Shown one piece after another: positions 1-7,059 of a DNA stretch of 10,078 nucleotides. Both the position numbers and the translations under genes were made by a program. This DNA is from Pelagophyceae sp. CCMP2097. Taxonomy: Eukaryota; Sar; Pelagophyceae. The notes below the pieces were generated by a model. The model searched no databases. It worked only from the letters and a program-made list of their open reading frames with translations, and was not told the origin of the DNA. The stretch lies in the NCBI GenBank assembly GCA_026770575.1, contig MU657426.1, positions 1-10,078 of the forward strand, read 5' to 3'. Numbering within the stretch: the stretch's first letter is position 1; every line of letters begins with the position of its first letter.

Positions 1-190
1 GCCTATAGTCCGGGACTATTCGCGACCTTTGGGCGGGTGTAGCGCAGGCGCCAGGTGCCCGATCTTCGCAAACAAAGGATGCTACATGGCCGCGAGAGCG
101 CGCTCTCTGCAGCCCCGTCGTCCGATTCTCGCTAAACGGAGGCAGAGCAGAGGGACTACTTCCAATGTCTGTTAATGCCGCCACTGTTAT
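1..190. other. upstream non-coding stretch with small palindromes
   Basis: No credible gene is visible here. Two short perfect palindromes occur: ATAGTCC/GGACTAT around a single G (5-19) and GAGAGCGCGCTCTC (94-107). Their role is unknown. The stretch lies outside the inverted repeat that begins at 191, so it may be the flank of the putative element that contains the SANT-like gene. Confidence 0.4.
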
Positions 191-215
191 ACTTTTAAAG
201 CTACTTTCCAAGCTT
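191..215. repeat. left imperfect inverted repeat bracketing the SANT-like gene
   Basis: The reverse complement of 191-215 aligns with 1711-1736 with about four differences; both contain the core AAAGTAGCTT. The pair brackets the gene at 420-1370 and so looks like the TIRs of a DNA transposon of about 1.55 kb. I found no clear target-site duplication outside the arms, so the ends are provisional. Confidence 0.45.
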
Positions 216-310
216 GTATTTTCACATCTCAGCTTTAAAAGTAGCTTGGAAGGCTCTATTTTCCAAGTTGAACTTGGAAAGTTGAGCTTTTAAAGTTGCT
301 TGGAAAGCGC
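216..310. repeat. subterminal repeat cluster and 21-nt palindrome
   Basis: Two further versions of the arm motif occur in direct orientation, GCTTTAAAAGTAGCTTGG (232-249) and AGCTTTTAAAGTTGCTTGG (285-303). Between them, 260-280 is a perfect odd palindrome, TTTCCAAGTT and AACTTGGAAA around a central G. Clusters like this next to a transposon end can be transposase binding sites. That role is inference; the repeats are seen directly. Confidence 0.5.
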
Positions 311-320
311 GGATAAAGTT

Positions 321-362
321 CGTTAGATGAGCGTTGGGCGTTCGTTAGATGAGCGTTGAGCG
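321..362. repeat. two-copy 22-bp tandem repeat upstream of the SANT-like gene
   Basis: CGTTAGATGAGCGTTGGGCG (321-340) recurs at 343-362 as CGTTAGATGAGCGTTGAGCG, with one mismatch and a 22-bp period. It ends about 57 bases before the start codon at 420, so it lies in the likely promoter or 5' leader. Two nearly identical copies could be a duplicated factor binding site or a recent slippage product. Confidence 0.6.
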
Positions 363-419
363 TCGTTCAGATACGCGCTTCGTTCAAACGTCCCTCTCGC
401 TGAGTCCCGTCGTCACGCA

Positions 420-1370
420 ATGCCTCCCGCGGCGCGCCCCCCGGCCGGCAAGTTCCACGGCAGCGGCGAAGGGGTGCTGGTGTGCATCATGAAGGCGTTC
501 ATGGACAAGCAGCCGCTGACCGGCAAGGGCAAAACGCAAAAGTGGGAGGAGGTGGTCAAGGCGCTGTTGATTGAGCACAACATGAAGCTCTCCACGGCGG
601 GCGCGATCGAGTACGTCAAGCGCAAGGTCTACGAGTGGTATGCGAAGTTCTCCGGCGACCGCGAGTCGAAGGACTCGGGCAACCACAGCGCGACAAACGA
701 GCGCGACGCGGAGCACGACAAGCTCATGCACGACGTGTACATGTGCTACGAGGCGGCTAAGGAGGAGAAGGGCACGAAGGCCAAGGTCAAGGAGGTGGAG
801 GATGCGTCGGCCCTCGTCGTCCGGGACGCGGGGGATAAGGCGCTCCACACGGCGCTGAGCAAGTGCAAGCCCGGCAAGCGCCGCGGCTCCGGCACGGCGC
901 GCGACGTGGAGGACGAGGAGGACGAGGGCGAGCCCAACCACGACTGGGAGCTCGACGACGACGAGGGCGGGCCGCCGCACGAGGGCGACAAGACTGACGA
1001 CGAGGTAAAGTTTGTCAGGGCGTCGCGGCCGGCCGCTGCGGGATCGGCGACCGCCGAGGCGCCGGCCGCTGAAGAGAAGATGGCGAAGAAGAGGAAGAGC
1101 GCCGGCGCCGGCGCCGAGAAGAAGGCGCCGCCGCCGCCCATGCAGGCGTCGCTGGCCGCGTACCTCGACAGCAGATCGGAGGCGAAGAGCAAGGAGCTGC
1201 AGATGCAGCTGGACAAGCAGACGGCCGAGCTGAAGATGCAGCAGGAGCGCCACTCGCTCGAAGTCGAGGAGCGTAGGTTGGCCATCGAGCTCCAGCGCGC
1301 GCAGCTTGCGCAAGCGGCGCACTTGCGCGAGATGTACGCCAGGATGGCACCCGGCGGCGGCGGGTCGTGA
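420..1370 (+). CDS. Myb/SANT-like DNA-binding protein with C-terminal coiled coil
   Basis: A 316-residue intact intronless frame. Residues about 14-78 look like a Myb/SANT-like three-helix domain: an N-terminal helix, a second helix with KWEEVVKALL (41-50), and a long basic helix EYVKRKVYEWYAKF (64-77). Residues 162-195 are very acidic (EDEEDE, DDDE). MAKKRKS (221-227) resembles a nuclear localisation signal. Residues about 252-308 are charged and Leu/Gln-rich with heptad spacing, predicting a coiled coil. Third codon positions are strongly G/C, supporting real coding. The ATG has G at -3, and no upstream in-frame start is attractive. Such proteins usually bind DNA in the nucleus; some accompany PIF/Harbinger transposons, but no transposase is present here. 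The gene sits between inverted repeats at 191-215 and 1711-1736. The Myb/SANT assignment is pattern-based; a transcription factor unrelated to transposons is equally possible. Confidence 0.8.
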   Translation: MPPAARPPAGKFHGSGEGVLVCIMKAFMDKQPLTGKGKTQKWEEVVKALLIEHNMKLSTAGAIEYVKRKVYEWYAKFSGDRESKDSGNHSATNERDAEHDKLMHDVYMCYEAAKEEKGTKAKVKEVEDASALVVRDAGDKALHTALSKCKPGKRRGSGTARDVEDEEDEGEPNHDWELDDDEGGPPHEGDKTDDEVKFVRASRPAAAGSATAEAPAAEEKMAKKRKSAGAGAEKKAPPPPMQASLAAYLDSRSEAKSKELQMQLDKQTAELKMQQERHSLEVEERRLAIELQRAQLAQAAHLREMYARMAPGGGGS

Positions 1371-1601
1371 ACAACGACGTACCCGAAATCGCCGCCGGCG
1401 CCGCCCGTGCCGGACGCCCCGGACGCCGCTTCGCCGCCGCCCGTGCACGACGCCCGGACGCCCCGCCGCCGCCCGTGCCGGACGCCCCGGGCGCCGCCCG
1501 TGCCGGATGCCCCAGATGCAGCATCGCTGCCGCCCGTGCCGGACGCCCCGGAGCGCCGCTTCGGGCGTCAACGTCGCGAACGCCCGACTCTCCCTTCTTA
1601 A
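1371..1601 (+). repeat. 36-bp proline/alanine/aspartate-coding minisatellite, in frame beyond the SANT-like stop
   Basis: Directly after the TGA at 1368-1370 the same frame stays open for 76 codons to a TAA at 1599-1601. It holds five copies of a CCGCCCGTGCCGGACGCCCC-type motif, starting at about 1401, 1437, 1469, 1494 and 1530. Copies 1, 2, 4 and 5 lie in the frame of the upstream gene and read PPVPDAPDAAS or a variant. Copy 3 is out of frame and flanked by compensating spacing (32 + 25 = 57). Two intervals are exactly 36 bp, or 12 codons. It may be a lost C-terminal extension, a readthrough extension, sequence reached by alternative splicing, or a GC-rich minisatellite in the 3' UTR. Confidence 0.55.
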
Positions 1602-1710
1602 TATCTCCACCCCATCCTTTGCGAGACAGAACCACGCGCCTAACGCGGTTTAGACAAATCGGAGAACGCTCAAAATTTAAGGAACTTGCATACGGGAACA
1701 AATACATGGC

Positions 1711-1736
1711 AACTTGAAAAGTAGCTTGTAAAAAGT
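1711..1736. repeat. right imperfect inverted repeat bracketing the SANT-like gene
   Basis: AACTTGAAAAGTAGCTTG (1711-1728) and the following bases pair with the reverse complement of 191-215. The arm is also similar to the direct-orientation copy at 232-249. It marks the transition from the 3' flank of the gene to the AT-rich block. Confidence 0.45.
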
Positions 1737-2165
1737 GAAGCTGTCTATTGACAAAACTAAAAAAAATGGATTTCGCTTGCGCTCAACCCATTTTAAAGTT
1801 TTGTATATCAAAAAACCTCTCAAAAGGTCTTTAAAAAATTAAAAAGTTAAAAAATTAAAATTTAGAAAATCCCGAAATTTAAAAGGATCTTCAAAATTTG
1901 GAAAGAGTAAATAAAATCCAAAAAGTAGATAAAAAGGATTTGATTAAATATTGATAGAAATCTTAAACGCTCAATCAGATTTCAAAAAAATATTTCCAAA
2001 AAATATTTTTAGAAAAAGAAAAAGATTAGAGGATTTGATTAAATCTTAAACGCTCAAAAAGATTTCAAAATAAGATTTCCAAAATAAGATTTCCAAATAT
2101 TTGTTTTTGAAAGAGAAAAAATATTTTGGATTTAAAGGATTTGATTAGTATGAATATATGATTTG
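1737..2165. repeat. isolated AT-rich block with about 100-bp tandem units
   Basis: About 430 bases are extremely A/T-rich between GC-rich neighbours. GGATTTGATTA recurs at 1936, 2031 and 2137. The first two units, about 95 and 106 bp, share CTTAAACGCTCAA and AGATTTCAAAA. Within the second unit ATAAGATTTCCAAA occurs twice in tandem. No coding potential is apparent. It could be satellite-like intergenic DNA, a matrix-attachment or replication-associated stretch, or organelle-derived DNA. The sequence alone does not decide. Confidence 0.6.
1751..1804. repeat. imperfect foldback of about 17 bp
   Basis: The arm at 1751-1769 (ACAAAACT, an A run, then AAAATGG) pairs imperfectly with 1788-1804 (CCATTTTAAAGTTTTGT). 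The loop of 18 bases is relatively GC-rich and contains CGCTTGCGCTC. It could be a hairpin or the end of a small inverted-repeat element. It lies just inside the AT-rich block. Confidence 0.45.
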
Positions 2166-2194
2166 AGGTATATCGAGAAGGTCTTCCCTGGTGC

Positions 2195-2437
2195 GACCTA
2201 GAGATCTCGGCGCCCGCCTCGGATGGGGTCCGGGCCGGTTGCGGCGGGTCCGGGGGGGCCCTGGCTGTGACGCTGTAGAAGCAGGCGTCACCCCGGCGCC
2301 TGTGGCGGTATTTACCGACAGTATCGGCGCACGCGACGTCGGGCCAGCGTCGGGCCGTCCCGCGCACGATCCGACGCGCGCGCGCCGCGCCGCGCGACTC
2401 GGGACGGGGCTCGGGGGGCACGCGGGGCCCGGCGTCT
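2195..2437 (-). repeat. diverged dispersed repeat, copy 1 (inverted relative to 3115-3503)
   Basis: The reverse complement aligns along its length with 3115-3503. Shared blocks include GCGTCGGATCGTGCGCGGGA followed by CGGCCCGACG, and CTACAGCGTCACAGC. Both copies start with CGCCGGGCCCCGCG and end near a CCGAGATCT/CCGAAATCC motif. Translated in matching frames, both give peptides such as RRIVRGTARR.PDVAC and YSVTA..PPDP.QP. The copies may descend from a coding sequence, or only be GC-rich and therefore open in several frames. Read here on the minus strand. Confidence 0.65.
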
Positions 2438-2439
2438 AA

Positions 2440-3114
2440 CTATCTCGTGCTGCTGTGCGCGACATGCCGCGAATCATCTCCCCGCACGTGCGAGAAGTCC
2501 CGTCGTTGCCATGTTCACCGTTCCAAAGCATGTAGTATCGTGCAATCGCCTGGCGTGGTCGAACAGCGGCGCGTTGCACTTGCGACCGCGCTGGGACTCA
2601 TCGGAGGAATGAAGGGGGTCTTCAAGATTCCTCGGGCGGCGTCGGCCCGTCGCGCTGTCATACTTGTCTGACCGACTCTTTCGGCACCCCAGGATCGGCG
2701 AGAGTGAGCCCTCCGCGGGTGGTGTCGTGCTTGGGAGGATTTCTTAGTTGGAGAGGCGTAAATAGTCGAGCGCATCGCGCGCATCGCTTCAGACGCGGGG
2801 AGCAAACGAGGGGAGACAAGGAGGGGTTGCTCGTGCACGGGTTAGAGGCTCGTGCTCGCGGCAGCGGGAGGTGTGCGCTCGCGGAAAGGGTGGTTGGTGG
2901 AATCAGGAAGACGTTGCCTGCGCGGAAAGGGAGGGTGGTTCCGTATGCCTGCGGTGGGGAATATTTGGGTGGGCCTAGCTTCTCATTGTTTGGCAAGGGG
3001 TCATGTGTGGCGAGTGGCAGTACGGGAGAGGCGGCATGGGTCGGAAAAACTTCAGCGCCGTCGCTTCCGCATCTTCTTTTGGCTCGCGGGCGGCGTCTGC
3101 ATCTTTGCCTTTGT
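2440..3114. other. intergenic stretch, no supported gene
   Basis: The segment between the two inverted copies contains several overlapping open frames on both strands (for example 2704-3552 + and 2658-3908 -). Their composition is rich in Arg/Ala/Pro/Ser without family motifs, as expected when high GC removes stop codons. No tRNA, repeat pair or splice structure could be supported. It could be the unique loop between inverted repeats. Confidence 0.4.
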
Positions 3115-3503
3115 CGCCGGGCCCCGCGCGCCAGCCCCGGCCCCGTCCGGGGCCCGCGGTACGGCGCTCGCGCGTCGGATCGTGCGCGGGACGGCCCGAC
3201 GCGCGCCCGACGTTGCGTGCGTCGCCACCGTCGGACTTTTGCGCGCGTCCTTCGCGCTGCAAACTCGCCCGAGGCCTCGGCAGGGGCCATGTGCGGCCTC
3301 CTCCACCGAGCTGCCGCGCCCGGGGGCCCCGAAATGACCCGCGCGGATGTCGCGAAAACCGGCCAAACCACAAAACCGCCGATAAAAATCGCCACACGCG
3401 GCCGGCGAGCGCATCCTCCTACAGCGTCACAGCGAAGGACCCTCCGGACCCAGCGCAGCCGCCCCGAGCCCCATCCGACGCCGACTCCGAAATCCCTTAG
3501 TGA
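3115..3503 (+). repeat. diverged dispersed repeat, copy 2 with internal insertion
   Basis: This is the plus-strand partner of 2195-2437. Relative to copy 1 it carries about 145 extra bases, roughly 3236-3382, between the ...CACCGTCGGAC block and the ...AATCGCCACACGCGG block. The shared peptide-like motifs fall in two different frames here: RRIVRGTARRAPDVAC in one and YSVTAKDPPDP in another. If the ancestor was coding, this copy is frameshifted. Interior extra bases include ACCGGCCAAACCACAAAACC. Confidence 0.65.
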
Positions 3504-3523
3504 CACAGACATCTGGGTCCATA

Positions 3524-3590
3524 GTGCCTGCACGTCCCGAAACGGGATTTGAGAATCTTTGATTTTAAAATCCTCGGGGCATGCAGGCAC
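3524..3590. repeat. foldback with 15-bp imperfect arms
   Basis: GTGCCTGCACGTCCC (3524-3538) pairs with GGGGCATGCAGGCAC (3576-3590), 13 of 15 bases matching. Inside, GGATTT and AAATCC can extend the pairing. The 67-base structure could be a miniature inverted-repeat element or an RNA hairpin. It adjoins the end of dispersed repeat copy 2. Confidence 0.5.
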
Positions 3591-3726
3591 GTGGATCCGT
3601 TGAACGAAAAAAAGGCGGTGTGTGTTTACGTTTTTCTGGTCTCCCCCAAAAGGGCACTTTTTTGAATGCGCGTGGTGCGCCGCGCATGCGCGTCCCATAG
3701 ACCCGCTGAGCGGCGCCATGGGCGAC

Positions 3727-3920
3727 CTGAAGGAGCTGGGAGGGCCCGGCGCGCAAACGACCGGCGCGGAGGCCGCGTGGCTCGAAAGAGGAGCCTGAGG
3801 AGGTCGGGACCGTTGCGCTCCCGGCGCCGTTTGGGACGACGACCGCGCCGTTGAGGTCGCTATCGGGGCCGGTCGCGACGCCCGCCTCGGCGTCGTCTCG
3901 CCCGTCATCAGCGCTCACTA
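3727..3920 (-). CDS. possible internal exon of an unrecognised gene
   Basis: On the minus strand this segment has an open frame without an ATG at its head. Its codons have a purine-any-pyrimidine bias (GAC, GCC, GGC, GTC, AAC), typical of real coding sequence in GC-rich genomes. It reads SADDGRDDAEAGVATGPDS near the start, then a Gly/Ser/Pro-rich part ending in SQLLQ. A pyrimidine-leaning CCTCCAG precedes it as a possible acceptor, and CAG/GTCGCC ends it as a possible donor. An overlapping frame on the same strand is also open, so the call is weak. No family is recognised. Confidence 0.25.
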
Positions 3921-4042
3921 CTGGAGGCGGCCCGAGTAGTTTGCGGTGAAGCTAGCTTGTCCTTCCGGAAGGGCAAACCGAGAGGAATTGCGGTGTAGAA
4001 TGTCAATAAGAGGGCTTTTTGGACTTAATAAATTCCTAAAAG

Positions 4043-4276
4043 ACGCGCGATGGGAAGTGATGGGAAGTCCGCAGTTAGGACGGGGTTCGATTCAACGCGC
4101 GAAGGGAGACGTATCTGACCCAGAACTGCCCAAGTCCAGGCACTTTTTATCACTCGCCAAAGTATAATCTGTATCGGCCAGGTTAGGGCCGATGGAGGCG
4201 CGCAGATCGAAAACCCTTTTGCAGCCCCATCCACGGGAACCATGACCGCGCGTGGCCAAGTTCCTTAGATGATTCC
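4043..4276. repeat. diverged direct repeat, copy 1
   Basis: Aligns with 4343-4574 at an offset of about 290-298 bases. Shared blocks are TGGGAAGTCC near the start, GGCGGGG/GACGGGG with a TCGA core, and ACCGCGCGTGGCCAA near the end. GGGGTTCGATTC (4083-4094) in this copy resembles a pol III B box, but no A box or cloverleaf fits. The small duplication GATGGGAAGT occurs at 4049 and 4059. Confidence 0.6.
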
Positions 4277-4342
4277 GGCCGCAGGGGAAGGAGAACAGGC
4301 GTGTCTAAAATTGACTGTTTTTGTATGGAGTCCCATTTGCAA

Positions 4343-4574
4343 GCGCGTCGTGGGAAGTCCACAATTCCGGCGGGGATCGACGCAACACATGGTGGGCGAC
4401 CGCCTTGCCGTAGAATTGTGGACTTCCCTGGCAGGAATGCAAAGTTCTCACGCTGCCAAGCAACCAATTTTGCCGACCCAATGTATACGATAAAGGCGTG
4501 CGCTTCAAAACCCCTTGTGCAGGCCCATCAAGGAGGACCCCAACCGCGCGTGGCCAAACTCCTAGCCGATTCTG
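4343..4574. repeat. diverged direct repeat, copy 2, with a perfect 16-bp inverted repeat
   Basis: This is the partner of 4043-4276. It contains GGGAAGTCCACAATTC (4352-4367) and its exact reverse complement (4413-4428), separated by 45 bases. In copy 1 the equivalent right arm (about 4122-4137) is degraded, so copy 2 better preserves the ancestral structure. A miniature transposon or a structured transcript are both possible. Confidence 0.65.
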
Positions 4575-4688
4575 TCAGCAGCGCGAGGAGCGCCGACGTG
4601 CCCAAGGAGGCCTGTTCCGGAAACTTGCAGGCAAAGGAGAGAGAGAAGGGAGACCAAACCTATAACCTTTTTTCTTTTTTTAAACGCA

Positions 4689-4722
4689 CCACAAAACGAT
4701 CCGTTCAACGGATTAGTTGTGG
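4689..4722. repeat. nested hairpin after a pyrimidine tract
   Basis: CCACAA (4689-4694) pairs with TTGTGG (4717-4722), enclosing ATCCGTT-C-AACGGAT (4699-4713), an odd palindrome. It follows the T-rich stretch TTTTTTCTTTTTTT (about 4668-4681). The GATCCGTTGAACG motif also occurs at 3594. A possible structured 3' end of a transcript, but no gene precedes it clearly. Confidence 0.4.
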
Positions 4723-4739
4723 GCCCCTACTTGATGTTG

Positions 4740-5700
4740 ACACGGGCCTCCGATGAAATGAGGGCCGTGTGAATTCCATGTGATCCACCGAACCCCGCGT
4801 AATGAACTATTGTAATGATGGCCCGCATGTACGCATCGGGACTTAACAGCGATGACTGTTCCTGGCAACCTCAAGCGCCGCACCTCGCCCTCCTGAGCGC
4901 GGGTGCACCTCGCGACCTCGTTCACCGGAGCCAGGCGCACGTGCTCCGGGCAGTCCCGAAACCCCGAACTCTCCCGTGGCCCTGGGGCGGTTTTGCCCTT
5001 TCCCTGCAGCCGTTTTACCTCACCGCTTAAGCGTCCGGCGCAACGCGGACCCGGCGCTCGGCCTCGACCTGCACCGCCTGGACCCGCCCGTGCCCATGCC
5101 GCCCGACAGCGTCGTGCGGACCCGGCGCCCGGCCTCGACCTGCACCGCGGCGGGCACTACTTCCCCCCTCTCCACCGCGCACCACTTCCAACCCAATCGG
5201 CCACGCCCCTCGCCCGCCCACATTATGCTGGAAAGGTTTAGCCAGCCATCGCGCTCCGCCCGCAATATGTGGACGGCGCACGAGAAAATCGCTGTTCGCT
5301 TTGGAACTGAGCCGCCGGCGAGGACCGCTGCGTGTACCTGAGCACCCCACACTGCCCATCGAAATCGCCCAGTGAGATAGAACGATCTGCGTCCTCGTGA
5401 CACTCGACCACTCTCTCCCTGCGAGCGCCGCCGATCTGCATGGGAGATGCACACTGCACCCAATGTCGCTTTCCGGAATATAAATTAAAACCCTCATGCC
5501 TCACCACGAGGGCGCGCCCAGAGCACACCGAAGCTGCTGAAGGAGTCTGCAATGTTTGAAACCGGAATCAGATTCGCGACGACTTCGCTGAGTTCGAATC
5601 GAGCCTGGCCTGGTCAAGACGCACCGGACCTACCCCTAAACAGCACCTGCGACTGAGTGCTTTTTTGGGCTCGGCTGCGATTTTTTTTTTTTTTAGACCG
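4740..5700. other. intergenic stretch with a 33-bp repeat and a poly-T run
   Basis: No gene is supported. A 33-bp motif beginning GCGGACCCGGCGC occurs at 5045-5077 and 5116-5148 with one mismatch; the 71-bp spacing breaks the reading frame. A run of 14 T lies at 5681-5694, preceded by T6 at 5661-5666. GAGTTCGAATC (5590-5600) resembles a B box but no tRNA folds around it. Several open frames on both strands have no recognisable domain. Confidence 0.4.
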
Positions 5701-5765
5701 CTTTACGGATAACCCGGAGGCGTGGGTCCTACAGGCCACCTCGTCGCGAACCATGGAACGGCCAA

Positions 5766-5973
5766 TCAGAGAGATTTAAGGTGCTTTTTCTCATCTGGGG
5801 CGAGCTTGAGGGCGCTCTCGAGGCCCGCCGGCATGGCCGTCGATTCGTGGAGGCGGCGCCAGTGCGCCTTCGTGTTGAAAGACCAGACGGTGGGGCGCTT
5901 CTTCTCCTTGCGCTTCCTGGTGTCCTCCGTGCCGGGCAGCTTGCGGTCGTCCTCAGCGAGCGGCAATATTTGG
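5766..5973 (-). CDS. 3'-terminal exon of an unrecognised gene
   Basis: Read on the minus strand, it encodes about 69 residues ending at a TGA (5768-5766). The peptide is charged and looks natural: ILPLAEDDRKLPG, then TRKRKEKKRPTVWSFNTKAH, then WRRLHESTAMPAG, ending DEKKHLKSL. Nearly all third positions are G or C (GAC, AAG, CGC, GTC, CTC), far stronger than the frames around it. No in-frame ATG lies at the beginning. TTATTGCTTCAG just upstream is a reasonable 3' splice site, so I infer a terminal exon with upstream exons farther right, not located here. The basic RKRKEKKR patch could be a nuclear signal or nucleic-acid-binding. Alternatively it is the surviving 3' fragment of a broken gene. 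Confidence 0.55.
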
Positions 5974-6633
5974 CTGAAGCAATAAGTAACCACCCACTCC
6001 GCCCCCCTCGCGTTCCGGGGAGACCTCAACCAGTCTCATCTCCGTACTCTACATCGCACCATATCCAGATGGGGTATATGTACGGGTTGAGTGAATCATC
6101 AGTAGGGCAATGATCCCGGAAGTCCACCGTTTCCCCACCGCATCGACGCTCTCCGACCCCGGAGATATATTACAATTGCCAACTGACCACGGCTGCTAGG
6201 GCCCTCGCTAGGGCCCAAGCGCTGTCCCCCTCACGTTTTTTCCAAGTCGATCGGGGGCGACGGGACCTTGGCGAAACAAGGACCCACACCACCCTCGCGA
6301 TGGGCATTACACAGACGGACCTAGCCTTGCTAACGACCCGCCCTTTAAGGGGTCGGCTGTCCGAGGCCGCCCCGGCACCCTGTCCGGTACTACTCCCTCG
6401 CGTCGCGTCGGGACTGCAGGAGATAGGCGTCGGTCACAACACTCCGGTTGCTACGCTGCGCTGTGGTGCGCTGTGCGCCCTTGGGTTGCGAACGTAGCTA
6501 ATATACTTTTCGGAGGGTAGGCTGGTACGAAACTTACGGCTTATTTAACATAATTTAGAACATAATTTAGAACGCGGGTGGTGCTAGTAATCGGTACCAC
6601 TTTGTTGGAACTTACCCTCGAGGCAGGCTCTTA
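5974..6633. other. intergenic stretch, small repeats only
   Basis: Would contain upstream intron or exons of the minus-strand exon if that gene is intact, but no convincing second exon was found. Small features: GCTAGGGCCC twice (6195-6204 and 6207-6216), and CATAATTTAGAA twice in perfect tandem (6549-6560 and 6561-6572). A 65-codon plus-strand frame at 6300-6497 has mixed codon use and no motif, so I do not call it. Confidence 0.4.
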
Positions 6634-6744
6634 TCGTGGCATTTTGGCTCCCTGCACTCGAGAATACCCTGACCCTATCCCACCCAACCGAACCCTAATC
6701 CGGATTGCCTATAAGCGCCTTCGGAGTCGCGCCAAAAACACGCA
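6634..6744 (-). mobile_element. dispersed MITE-like repeat, left copy
   Basis: Reverse-complementary to 8548-8662 over about 110 bases. Both contain a ...TTTTGGCGCGAC end, CCGAAGGCG, ATCCGGATTAGGGTT, GGTTGGGTG, and AGCCAAAATGCCACGAT in the same order. Its CGCGCCAAAAACACGCA end (6728-6744) is immediately followed by the composite TAGACAGG element. The other TIR seen in the right copy is not recognisable here, so this copy is truncated or decayed. Confidence 0.65.
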
Positions 6745-6783
6745 ATAGACAGGTTCACTTTTTCTGAACTGGTCAGAACTGAG

Positions 6784-6875
6784 TCAGAAAACAGCAAATA
6801 CACTAGACAGGATCCCTTTTCTGAACTGTTCTGAACTCGTTCAGAAACTGAACTCATTCAGAAAACAGCAAATAC
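6784..6875. repeat. 18-bp direct repeat in the left part of the composite element
   Basis: TCAGAAAACAGCAAATAC occurs at 6784-6801 and 6858-6875 without mismatch. Each follows a TIR-like segment, so the left end itself appears duplicated with a spacing of 74 bases. Confidence 0.7.
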
Positions 6876-7059
6876 GCTATTCTGAACTGCTCTGAACCTG
6901 TTCAAAAGGCCGAAATATGAATTCGGAGTTTAGAATTCGGGGTTCTGAACTTGTTCAGAACTGATCTGAACTGAGGAAACCCGCATTATGGCTGTTTCAA
7001 GTGTTCAAACAAACGAACAAAATTAGCGAGGCTTTTTCAAATCCATAACAGGTTCGAAA

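Noticed and set aside
384..1610. 408-codon open frame on the minus strand
   Set aside because: It lies antisense to the SANT-like gene and its minisatellite. The Arg/Leu/Val-rich composition is what the antisense of a G/C-third-position gene gives.
2658..3908. 416-codon minus-strand frame and several overlapping plus-strand frames
   Set aside because: High GC leaves up to five frames open at once; residues are mostly Arg/Ala/Pro/Ser and no motif is recognisable. Part of it lies in a repeat with indels.
4301..4756. 151-codon plus-strand frame
   Set aside because: It crosses the diverged direct repeat and its 16-bp inverted repeat and changes composition along its length, so it is probably fortuitous.
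6300..6497. 65-codon plus-strand frame
   Set aside because: The ATG is not supported by codon bias, and the peptide has no recognisable feature.
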